In this document: positions 36,996 through 44,669 of the stretch, in pieces
How the letters are laid out: every line of letters starts with the position of its first letter
How positions within the stretch are numbered: the first letter of the stretch is position 1
Source: Chloroflexota bacterium
GTDB lineage: Bacteria > Chloroflexota > Anaerolineae > Aggregatilineales > Phototrophicaceae
DNA length: 64,000 nucleotides
Assembly: GCA_013388745.1 (NCBI GenBank)
Contig: JACAER010000009.1
Coordinates: forward strand, 62,001 to 126,000
Direction of reading: 5' to 3'
Made by a program: the position numbers and the translations under genes
Notes under the pieces: model-generated
The model's input: only the letters and a program-made list of their open reading frames with translations
Database searches by the model: none
Told to the model about the DNA's origin: nothing

Positions 36996-38333
36996 ATGAA
37001 GCGTTTGATGCTCGTCTGCCTGCTGGCGCTGCTGACACTGGTGATTTCGGTGCCGGCGCTGGCGCAAGAAGTGACTGAAGTGCGTGTCTGGATTGCCTTC
37101 ACCGACAATCGCCTCGATTGGGCGCGCCAGGTAGCTGCCGATTTCAACAGCGCCCACCCCGAATTCAACGTGGTGGTCGAAGGCTACGCGAATTATGAAG
37201 AAATCCTGGACGCCACGGTGCTGGCGATCGAACAGGGCAACCCGCCAGCGGTTGTGCAGTGGTTTGAGGTTGGCACGCAGTTCGCGCGTGACAGCGGCTA
37301 TTTCCGTCCGATTGAAGAAGCGATCGCTGGCCGCAGCGAAATCGCCGGCGTCTCGGTGAATCTGGACGACTTCATCGCGCCGGTGCGCGCTTACTACACG
37401 CTGGACGGCGTGTTCACGTCGATGCCCTGGAACAGCTCGTCGCCCATTCTGTACGTGAACACGGCGATGCTGTAAGCGGCGGGCGTGGAAAGCATCCCGA
37501 CGACCTGGCAGGAAGTGGAAGCGGCCTGCGCGCAGATCATGGCGCAGCCGACCCCGCCTTCGGGCTGCATCACCTGGCCGAATCACGGTTGGTTCTTTGA
37601 ACAGTGGATGGCGCAGCAGGACGCCGCTTTCGCCAATAATGACAATGGCCGTACCGAACGCGCCACCGAAGTGCTGCTGAACAGCGAAGCCGGCGTGGCA
37701 ATCGCGAGCTGGTGGCAGAGCATGTACCAGCAGGGCTACTATGTCTATACCGGTGTGCAGCGTGACTGGGGCGGCACAGAACAGGCCATCCAGAGCGGCA
37801 GCGTGCCGATGATTATCACCAGCAGCGCTGATGCGGCCAATATCACCACCGCCGCTGCTGCTAACGGCCTGGAACTGGTGACTTCGCGCATGCCCTACAA
37901 CGCCGACACGGGCTGGACGGGCAATTTGATCGGCGGCGCCAGCCTGTGGCTGTCGGCGGGTCTGGAAACGGCAACGGAAGATGGCGCGCTGGCCTTCCTG
38001 CTGTTCCTGAATAACACAGAAAACGCGGCGGACTGGCATCGTGTGACCGGCTACCTGCCGATTACCACCAGCGCGGTGGAACTGCTGGAAAGCGAAGGCT
38101 GGTTCGAGGCGAACCCCAATTTCCGCACGGCCTTCGATCAAATCAACGACAGCACCGTCACCGTCGCCACACGCGGCGCGCTGCTGGGCACCTTCCGCGA
38201 AACGCGCGACTTTGTGACCCAGGCCATCGAAGACCTGATGCTGCAAGGCGGCGATCCGGCGGAACGTCTGGCGCAGGCGGCCAGCGATGCTAACGCCCTG
38301 CTCGAAGAATACAACGCCCTGTACGCGCAGTAA
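36996..38333 (+). pseudogene. sugar ABC transporter binding protein, interrupted by in-frame TAA
   Basis: Extracellular solute-binding protein of family 1 (UgpB/MalE-like), 445 codons. A signal peptide (MKRLMLVCLLALLTLVISV..ALA) is followed by a mature start at QEVTEVRVW. The reading frame is continuous except for TAA at 37473-37475, between ILYVNTAML and AAGVESIPTTWQEV, a highly conserved stretch in this family where a sense codon (often GAA) is expected. After the stop, the frame continues without further damage to YNALYAQ at the end. ATG 36996 has AGGAG ~11 nt upstream. Either the gene is recently inactivated, the stop is read through, or the base is an assembly error. Two permeases follow. 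Confidence 0.85.
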
Positions 38334-38360
38334 ACCGCGTCAGGTCGCGCTAGGAACGAC

Positions 38361-38396
38361 GAAGGGTGCGGCGCTGTGTCGCGCCCTTCCTTTTGT
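38361..38396 (+). terminator. hairpin after binding-protein gene
   Basis: GAAGGGTGCG (38361-38370) pairs with CGCGCCCTTC (38380-38389, one G-T pair) and is followed by CTTTTGTTT. Such partial terminators between a binding protein and its permeases normally lower permease expression. Confidence 0.65.
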
Positions 38397-38487
38397 TTAT
38401 GAGGCCGCTCGCCGCGCGCGCCAGGTACACGCTGCGCCGGCAGCGCCTCATGACTCGTGCGAGCGACCTCGCTAATTGGGAGCGCAT

Positions 38488-39678
38488 ATGACAACCTCAC
38501 AGATTCAGATTGTCGGCACACTGCTGCTGGCGGCGCTGATTGGCGCGGGGGTGATGGCGCAGGCGTTCCAGCAGGCGCGCCGCCCGTTGTGGCTGGGCAT
38601 CATCATCGGCGCCGCGCTGGGCACGGCGGGAGCGCTGCTGTTGCAAGCGCCGCTCAATTTTTGCACGTTCGACCCCGAACGCGATACAGGACAGTTCATC
38701 TTCGGGTTGATTTTATCCGCGCTGGGCATGGCGGCGCTGCTGCTGCCGGCGCGCTGGCTGGCCGTGAACGGGCTGGCCGGCTTGAGCGCCGGCCAAGCGA
38801 CCCACGGCGTCTTTCGCGGCAGACTGACCCCCTGGCTGCTGCTGCTGCCCACGCTGGCCGTGCTTGTCCTCTTTCTCTATTATCCCTTTATCGATACCTT
38901 CCGCCTGTCCACGCTGGTCGCCAGCCGCACGCGCAGCGCGTTCATCTGTGTCGAAAATTTCACCGATCTGGCAAGCGACAGCCTGTATCTGGACAGCGTG
39001 CTGCGCACATTTGTCTTCAGCGGCGCGATTGTGCTGGTCGGGCTGGCGCTGGCGCTGGCGATTGCGGTGCTGGCCTTTCAGCCGATCAAAGGCGCCGCCA
39101 TCTACCGCACGCTGCTCATCTGGCCGCACGCCATTTCGCCGGTTGTGGCAGGGGTGATTTTCCGCCTGATGTTCAATCCGCAGGGCGGCGTCATCAACTT
39201 TTTTACCGAAAGCTTCATCGGTGTGCGCTTTCCCTGGCTCAACGACCCCAATTACGCGCCTTTTGTCGTGATCGGCGCGGCGATCTGGACACAATTAGGC
39301 TTTAACATTCTGTTTTATCTGGCCGGTCTCCAAAGCATCCCGAAAGACCTGGTCGAAGCCGCCGCCATCGACGGCGCCAACAGTTGGCAGCGCTTCTGGT
39401 CGATCATGCTGCCGCTGCTTTCGCCGATCACCTTTTTCCTGATCGTCACCAACGTCACCTTTTCCTTCTTCGACACCTTCGGCGCGATCGACTATCTCAC
39501 AGAAGGCGGGCCGGTCAACGCCACCACCACCATGATCTACAATGTCTTCGACACGCAGCGCCAAAATCTCGGTCTGGGCAAAGCCGCCGCGCAGTCGATT
39601 ATCCTCTTCCTGCTGGTGGTCGCCATCACCGTCATCCAGTTCCGCACAACAGAAAGGAATGTGAACTATGGCGCGTAG
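38488..39678 (+). CDS. sugar ABC transporter permease (UgpA/MalF type)
   Basis: A 396-residue membrane permease. Two extra hydrophobic segments (~5-50 and ~70-90) precede the standard core, which starts LLLPTLAVLVLFLYYPFIDTFRLS. The ATPase-contact EAA loop is VEAAAIDGANSWQRFWSIMLPLLSP, followed by GGPVNATTTMIYNVFD, typical of glycerol-3-phosphate/maltose-class importers. ATG 38488 is preceded by GGGAG at 5 nt. It overlaps the second permease gene by 11 nt. No ATPase gene is present, so a shared MsmK-like ATPase is likely. Confidence 0.88.
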   Translation: MTTSQIQIVGTLLLAALIGAGVMAQAFQQARRPLWLGIIIGAALGTAGALLLQAPLNFCTFDPERDTGQFIFGLILSALGMAALLLPARWLAVNGLAGLSAGQATHGVFRGRLTPWLLLLPTLAVLVLFLYYPFIDTFRLSTLVASRTRSAFICVENFTDLASDSLYLDSVLRTFVFSGAIVLVGLALALAIAVLAFQPIKGAAIYRTLLIWPHAISPVVAGVIFRLMFNPQGGVINFFTESFIGVRFPWLNDPNYAPFVVIGAAIWTQLGFNILFYLAGLQSIPKDLVEAAAIDGANSWQRFWSIMLPLLSPITFFLIVTNVTFSFFDTFGAIDYLTEGGPVNATTTMIYNVFDTQRQNLGLGKAAAQSIILFLLVVAITVIQFRTTERNVNYGA

Positions 39679-40531
39679 TCTTGCTGTCCCCACAGCGCGC
39701 AGCCTGAGCACCGCGCGTGCCGCGTGGCTGCCCAAACGCTGGTATATTCACGCGCTGCTCTGGCTGGCGATCGGCATCATCGGCTTTCCGCTGTTTTACG
39801 CGCTGACCGTCAGCACGCAGACCAACGCCCAGGTCTTCCGCTACCAATTGACGCCAGGCAACAACCTGATCGTCAATTGGAATCTGGTGATGGGGGATCG
39901 CTTCCTGTGGCTGTACATGCTCAACAGTTTCGGCATGGCCGTCAGCATCGCTATCGGTAAAACGCTGCTCTCGCTGCTGGCGGGGCTGGCCTTTGTCTAC
40001 TTTCGTTTTCCCGGCAAATGGCTCGTCTTCGGCTTCGTCCTGCTCACGCTGATGATGCCGACGGAAGTGATTTTTATCGCGCTGTTTCGCTTTGTCTCGA
40101 ATCTGGAGATGCCGGCGTATCTGAATCTCGTCGTGCCGTTCCTGGCGAGCGCTACCGGCACATTCTTGTTCCGCCAGCATTTCGCCAGCATTCCGGCGGA
40201 ACTTTCGGAAGCGGCGCAGTTGGACGGCGCGACGCCGCTGGACTACCTGTTCCGCGTGCTGGTGCCCATAAGCTGGAACACGATCGGCGCGCTGGTAGTG
40301 ATTCAGTTCCTTTATGCCTGGAATATGTACCTCTGGCCGCGCATGATTATCACCTCACAGGAAACGCAGGTGGTGCAGGTCGGGCTGCGCACGCTGCTGG
40401 CGGTAGAAACCGGCGTGAGCTATGGGCCGCTGATGCTGGCGGCGGTGCTGGCCAGTATCCCGCCCGTGCTGATTTTCGTGCTGCTGCAAAAGCAGTTCAT
40501 GAGCGGCTTCTCGCTGACGCGCGACAAATAG
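39668..40531 (+). CDS. sugar ABC transporter permease (UgpE/MalG type)
   Basis: A 287-residue second permease with six hydrophobic segments and the EAA loop SEAAQLDGATPLDYLFRVLVPISWNTIGAL. The family signature near the end is YGPLMLAAVLASIPPVLIFVLLQKQFMSGFSL. Its start lies within the last codons of the first permease gene. A strong terminator follows at 40556. Confidence 0.9.
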   Translation: MARSLAVPTARSLSTARAAWLPKRWYIHALLWLAIGIIGFPLFYALTVSTQTNAQVFRYQLTPGNNLIVNWNLVMGDRFLWLYMLNSFGMAVSIAIGKTLLSLLAGLAFVYFRFPGKWLVFGFVLLTLMMPTEVIFIALFRFVSNLEMPAYLNLVVPFLASATGTFLFRQHFASIPAELSEAAQLDGATPLDYLFRVLVPISWNTIGALVVIQFLYAWNMYLWPRMIITSQETQVVQVGLRTLLAVETGVSYGPLMLAAVLASIPPVLIFVLLQKQFMSGFSLTRDK

Positions 40532-40555
40532 CGTGCGGAAAGTTGTCCTTGCCCG

Positions 40556-40595
40556 GCGCCTGTTTCTGTTAAAATAGGAACAGGCGCTTTTCGTT
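40556..40595 (+). terminator. intrinsic terminator of the sugar transporter operon
   Basis: GCGCCTGTTTC (40556-40566) and GGAACAGGCGC (40577-40587) form an 11-bp stem with a 10-nt AT-rich loop, followed by TTTTCGTT. It separates the transporter from the MNT-HEPN-TIR cassette. Confidence 0.85.
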
Positions 40596-40606
40596 AAGAG
40601 GTTGAG

Positions 40607-40915
40607 ATGCTGCAAGAACAGCGGGTAGACATTTTCCAGACGATACTCAGTAAACGCGAGCAGATTCTGCAATTGGCCGCGCAGCGCAAAGCCTATCACG
40701 TGCGTGTATTTGGCTCAGTCGCGCGTCATGAGGCAGACCAGGACAGTGATGTTGATTTCCTGGTCGATTTTCAACCAGATTATTCGCTGTGGGATCACAT
40801 CGGACTGATCCAGGATTTGCAAGCTCTGTTAGGGCGCAAGGTCGATGTTGCAATCGAAAAAAATCTGCATGAAAAACTGCGCCCTGCCATCTTGCGGGAT
40901 GCGCGCGAGCTATGA
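40607..40915 (+). CDS. MNT-type nucleotidyltransferase (MntA-like antitoxin)
   Basis: A 102-residue minimal nucleotidyltransferase. Catalytic features are GSVAR (36-40), followed by SDVDFLVDF with Asp48 and Asp50, and a third acidic residue in KVDVAIEK. In MntA/HepT toxin-antitoxin pairs this enzyme AMPylates the HEPN toxin. GAGGTTGAG precedes the ATG. Its TGA overlaps the HEPN start by 4 nt (ATGA), and the HEPN gene likewise overlaps the next gene, forming a three-gene unit. Confidence 0.85.
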   Translation: MLQEQRVDIFQTILSKREQILQLAAQRKAYHVRVFGSVARHEADQDSDVDFLVDFQPDYSLWDHIGLIQDLQALLGRKVDVAIEKNLHEKLRPAILRDAREL

Positions 40916-41259
40916 AGAATCAGCAGATCTATCTCGAAGACATCCAAACACGTATTGCCATGATTGAAACCTTCACCGATAAAGGACGTGCGGCTTTTGT
41001 CAGTTCGCTGATGATACAGGAAAGCGTGATCCGCTGTTACGAAGTGATCGGCGAAATCGTAAAACGCCTTGACCCCAGTTTGTTGACCTTGTACCCCCAC
41101 ATTCCCTGGAAGCAAATTGCCGGGTTTCGCGATGTCTTGATGCATCAAGTGAAAGTCATTTGGAAAGCGGTCGAAGAAGACCTACCGTCGCTGAAACAAG
41201 CCATTGCGGCGCTGCTGGCGCAAACGAATGCTCCTCCACACTCGGACGGTGACGCATGA
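40912..41259 (+). CDS. HEPN domain protein (HepT-like, DUF86), variant active site
   Basis: A 115-residue HepT-family protein. The RNase motif R-x4-H is present as Arg73-DVLM-His78. In canonical HepT the motif continues H-x-Tyr, the Tyr being AMPylated by MntA. Here the sequence is HQVKVIWKAVEEDLP, and alignment with the second HepT of this window shows a five-residue deletion that removes the Tyr. The protein is otherwise intact. It overlaps both neighbours by 4 nt. How the toxin would be neutralised without that Tyr is open. Confidence 0.82.
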   Translation: MKNQQIYLEDIQTRIAMIETFTDKGRAAFVSSLMIQESVIRCYEVIGEIVKRLDPSLLTLYPHIPWKQIAGFRDVLMHQVKVIWKAVEEDLPSLKQAIAALLAQTNAPPHSDGDA

Positions 41260-42344
41260 GCCGGATTTTTATCAATTACCGCCGCCAGGACAGCGAAGGC
41301 TATGTCGGACGCCTCTACGACCATCTGGCGCAGCATTTCCCGCGCGAAGACCTGTTTATGGACGTGGACAATATCCCGCCCGGCGCGGATTTCGTGCAGG
41401 TGTTGGAAAAGGCCGTCAACGGCTGCGATGTCTTTATCGCCGTGATCGGCCCGCAGTGGGTTGGCATCAGCGATAGCAGCGGCCAACGGCGGCTGATGCA
41501 GTGGAACGACTTTGTGCGCATCGAAATCGCCAGCGCGCTGCAAGCCGACAAGCTGGTGATCCCAGTGCTGGTGGGCGGCGCGCGTATGCCCGCGCCGCAG
41601 GATTTGCCCGCAGACCTGACGACCCTCGTCCGCCGCAACGCCATCGAACTGACTCACCAGCGTTTCGGCTACGACGTCGGCAAGCTGATCGCCGCCATCA
41701 AAGACACCCTGCCGGCGCGCGCCGCCCAGGCCATCGACAGCGCAGCGCTGCGCCAGCGCGAAACGGCGCTCAAGGCCGTGCGCGATGATCTGGTCAACGC
41801 CAGCGCCTCGCCGCTCTATGCCTACCGCATCGAGAATCGCTTTTTCCCGGTGTTGGGCGAAGGCAGCCCCAACGCCCGCATTATCTTTATCGGCGAAGCG
41901 CCCGGCAAAAGCGAAGGCGAAAGCGGCAGACCGTTCGTCGGCCCCTCCGGCGAGATTCTGGAAGATATGCTGCGCGGAATCGGCCTGCGCCGCGAAGATG
42001 TGTACCTGACCAACGCCATTCTTGACCGCCCGCCCGACCAGCGCGACCCTACGCCCGAAGAACTGGCGTTTTATTCGCCCTTTTTAGACCGCCTGATCGA
42101 CATCATTCGTCCCAACGTGATCGCCACCCTGGGACGCTTCGCCATGGACTACATGCTCAAAAAAGTGAACGCGCCGGAAAAAGGCGGCAAAATCAGCCAA
42201 CTGCACGGCAAGCTCATCAAAACGCGCTTGCATTACGGCGATATCCACATCGTGCCCTTTTTCCACCCGGCGGCGGTACTCTACAGCCCGTCGCAAAAAG
42301 AAGCGCTGCGCAAGGATTTCCAGAAGCTCAAATTGTTTATCTGA
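41256..42344 (+). CDS. TIR domain fused to uracil-DNA glycosylase-like domain
   Basis: A 362-residue two-domain protein. Residues 1-~150 are a TIR domain: IFINYRRQDSEGYVGRLYDHL, DVDNIPPGADF, CDVFIAVIG, and DFVRIEIASAL, where Glu90 is at the position of the catalytic NADase Glu. A helical linker (~155-185) leads to a family-4-like UDG domain: GEAPGKSEGESGRPFVGPSG (213-232), TNAILDRPP (252-260) and HPAA (337-340). The four Cys of the [4Fe-4S] cluster in family 4 UDGs are all missing; KCRPP is LDRPP here. I infer that the UDG part senses or cuts uracil/modified DNA and the TIR part signals or depletes NAD+. It is the last gene of the MNT-HEPN cassette (ATGA overlap). Confidence 0.85.
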   Translation: MSRIFINYRRQDSEGYVGRLYDHLAQHFPREDLFMDVDNIPPGADFVQVLEKAVNGCDVFIAVIGPQWVGISDSSGQRRLMQWNDFVRIEIASALQADKLVIPVLVGGARMPAPQDLPADLTTLVRRNAIELTHQRFGYDVGKLIAAIKDTLPARAAQAIDSAALRQRETALKAVRDDLVNASASPLYAYRIENRFFPVLGEGSPNARIIFIGEAPGKSEGESGRPFVGPSGEILEDMLRGIGLRREDVYLTNAILDRPPDQRDPTPEELAFYSPFLDRLIDIIRPNVIATLGRFAMDYMLKKVNAPEKGGKISQLHGKLIKTRLHYGDIHIVPFFHPAAVLYSPSQKEALRKDFQKLKLFI

Positions 42345-42427
42345 GGCCTGTCGAATTCTACGCGCAAATAGCATACAATCGGCGGCACACTAAAACGCCA
42401 ATAATTTTTGTTCTGGAGAAATGACTT

Positions 42428-43984
42428 ATGGCGCTCCCAACCGTAAAAGTCCCCAGCCTGATCCTCAAACAGCTCTACACGATGGGCAGTCTCAAAAATA
42501 TCGACGACGGCATTCAGTTCTCGATCAAAAACCGCCTGACAGATACGCAGGTCACCGCCGTCAACGCCATTCGCATCGCCGGGCGCGACATCCCCGCCTC
42601 ACACATCAAAATTGATCTGGGCGGCGGCGAAGTGCTGGATGTGCAGCAGATCACGCCCGACACGCCTATCGATTTCCCGCTGCGGCGCGTGATGACGGTG
42701 CAGTTGATCCACGAGCATCTGCCGCCGGGCAAACACCCCATCGAAATCGCCTTCGAAGCTGCCATGTTCGGCGAACTCGTGCTGGAAGTCGAAGACACCA
42801 TCACCGAAGCCGATGACCACATCATCCGCGTCCCGCGCGACGCGCACGACGACTACACGCCCGAAATTATCGCGACACGCCAGAAATTCGTCGAAGAATT
42901 CGCCGGAGTCAGACTCAGCCACATCAAACACTACGATTTCGACGCGCATATCGCCAAAGGCAACTGCGAGCATTTCACCGGTGTCGTCCAGATTCCGCTC
43001 GGTTTCGTCGGGCCGCTGCATATCCAGGGCGAACACGCGCAGGGCGATTTCCTGATTCCGATGGCCACATCGGAAGGCACGCTGATCGCCTCGTACAATC
43101 GCGGTATCAAGCTGATTAATCTGTGCGGCGGCGCCCGCTGCACCGTGGTCGGTGACGCCATGCAGCGCGCGCCGGTCTTCGTCTTCGAGGATGCGCGCGC
43201 CGGGCGTGAATTCGTCAAATGGGTCGAGCAGAACATCGACAAAATCCGCTACGAGGCCGAAGCCACCTCCAGCGTCGCCAAATTGCAGTATATCGATCCG
43301 TACTTATCCAACAAATTCGTCTACCTGCGCTTCAACTACACCACAGGCGACGCCGCCGGGCAGAATATGGTCGGGCGCGCGACGTTCGCCGCCTGTAGCT
43401 GGATACTCGACCACTACCAAGGCGTCCAGCATTTTTACCTGGAATCGAACTTCGCCACCGACAAAAAAGCCTCGCAGATCAACATCATGCGCACACGCGG
43501 CAAACGGGTGACGGCGGAAGCGGTCATCAAGCGCAGCGTGCTCTTGCAGCATATGCGTGTCACGCCCGAAAGCCTGCACTATCATTCGGCGGTGGCCAAT
43601 GTCGGCGCGTTCCTTTCTGGCGCCAACAACAACGGCGCGCATTCGCCCAACGCCATCACGGCCCTGTTTATCGCCACCGGGCAGGATGTCGCCAACGTCT
43701 CCGAATCGTCGGCAGGCATCTTGTACACCGAAGTCACGCCGGAAGTCGATCTGTACGCCTCGCTGACGATTCCATCGCTGATCGTAGCGACCTATGGCGG
43801 CGGCACGGGGCTGCCAACGCAGCGCGAATGCCTGGAGGTGCTGGGCTGCGTCGGCAAAGGCAAGGTCAACAAACTGGCAGAAATCATCGCCGGCGTGGCG
43901 CTGGCGGGCGAACTGTCGCTCGGCTCGGCCATCTCGTCGTCGGATTGGGTTTCCAGCCACGAAAAATACGGGCGCAACCGTTAA
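42428..43984 (+). CDS. hmgA: hydroxymethylglutaryl-CoA reductase (class I)
   Basis: NAD(P)H-dependent HMG-CoA reductase, the committed enzyme of the mevalonate pathway. The catalytic domain has IPLGFVGPL, Glu216 in ATSEGTL, Asp308 in GDAAGQN, Lys347 in TDKKAS and His511 in SSHEKYGRNR, the complete catalytic set. Residues 1-~150 form an extra N-terminal domain of unknown role without membrane helices, so the enzyme is soluble. A gene for isoprenoid supply fits the carotenoid genes at 44.7-47.6 kb. 518 residues. Confidence 0.92.
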   Translation: MALPTVKVPSLILKQLYTMGSLKNIDDGIQFSIKNRLTDTQVTAVNAIRIAGRDIPASHIKIDLGGGEVLDVQQITPDTPIDFPLRRVMTVQLIHEHLPPGKHPIEIAFEAAMFGELVLEVEDTITEADDHIIRVPRDAHDDYTPEIIATRQKFVEEFAGVRLSHIKHYDFDAHIAKGNCEHFTGVVQIPLGFVGPLHIQGEHAQGDFLIPMATSEGTLIASYNRGIKLINLCGGARCTVVGDAMQRAPVFVFEDARAGREFVKWVEQNIDKIRYEAEATSSVAKLQYIDPYLSNKFVYLRFNYTTGDAAGQNMVGRATFAACSWILDHYQGVQHFYLESNFATDKKASQINIMRTRGKRVTAEAVIKRSVLLQHMRVTPESLHYHSAVANVGAFLSGANNNGAHSPNAITALFIATGQDVANVSESSAGILYTEVTPEVDLYASLTIPSLIVATYGGGTGLPTQRECLEVLGCVGKGKVNKLAEIIAGVALAGELSLGSAISSSDWVSSHEKYGRNR

Positions 43985-44000
43985 GGTAGAAAGGCAGGCG

Positions 44001-44663
44001 ATGACGACCAATCCACTGGCAGCGGCGCAGCAGTTGCGTGCGCTGCCCCCCGAAGAACGCGATATCTTGATCCGCGCGCACTACGGCGAAGAACTGCCCG
44101 CTGGCTTGCTTATCGCCGTCGATGTGTCGCTGGAAGACTACATGGCGCACTACGCCGCCGAGCACTGTGAATGGGTAGAAGGGTTCGTCGTTAAAATGTC
44201 GCCTGCGGAGCTGCGCCACAATGACCTGATCTACTTCCTGCACCTGCTGCTGCGCGCCCACTTCAGCCTGCGCCTGCTGGGGCGGGTGATCGGCCAACCG
44301 TTTGTCATGCGTCTGCCGGCCTTCCCCCGCCGCTGCCGCCAGCCGGATTTACTCGTGGTACTCAACACCAATCCGCACGAACTCAAGGAAACCTATTTGA
44401 GCGGCCCTGCTGATATTTGCATTGAAGTCGTTTCCGAAGGCCGCACCGAGCGCGATCACGGCGAAAAATTCCGCGAATACGAAAAAGGCGGCGTCCCGGA
44501 ATACTGGATCATCGATCCGATCCGCCGCGAAAGCCGCTTTTATCGCCTCAACAGCGAAGGTCTGTACACGCGCCAGAGCGAAGACGCCAACGGCCACTAT
44601 CGCACACCCGCGCTGCCCAGCCCGGATGCCGTGCTCGAAGCAGTGAACAAGATGCTGGCGTAG
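44001..44663 (+). CDS. Uma2-family protein (PD-(D/E)XK fold)
   Basis: A 220-residue Uma2 protein with an added ~35-residue helical N-terminus (LAAAQQLRALPPEERDILIR). The family core is EWVEGFVVKMSPAELRHN, RQPDLLVVL, ADICIEVVSEGRTERDHGEKFREYEKGGVPEYWIIDP, giving Asp, Glu and Lys in the nuclease order. ATG 44001 follows AAGGCAGG. It is 16 nt after the HMG-CoA reductase stop, so it may be on the same transcript. Confidence 0.85.
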   Translation: MTTNPLAAAQQLRALPPEERDILIRAHYGEELPAGLLIAVDVSLEDYMAHYAAEHCEWVEGFVVKMSPAELRHNDLIYFLHLLLRAHFSLRLLGRVIGQPFVMRLPAFPRRCRQPDLLVVLNTNPHELKETYLSGPADICIEVVSEGRTERDHGEKFREYEKGGVPEYWIIDPIRRESRFYRLNSEGLYTRQSEDANGHYRTPALPSPDAVLEAVNKMLA

Positions 44664-44669
44664 GGCAGA

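Noticed and set aside
37473-37475. Stop-codon recoding as a genome-wide code change
   Set aside because: The two interrupted genes use different stops (TAA and TAG), and all other genes end normally at TAA, TAG or TGA.
41256-42344. Canonical family 4 iron-sulphur UDG
   Set aside because: The four cluster cysteines are absent, so only the fold and catalytic motifs are claimed.
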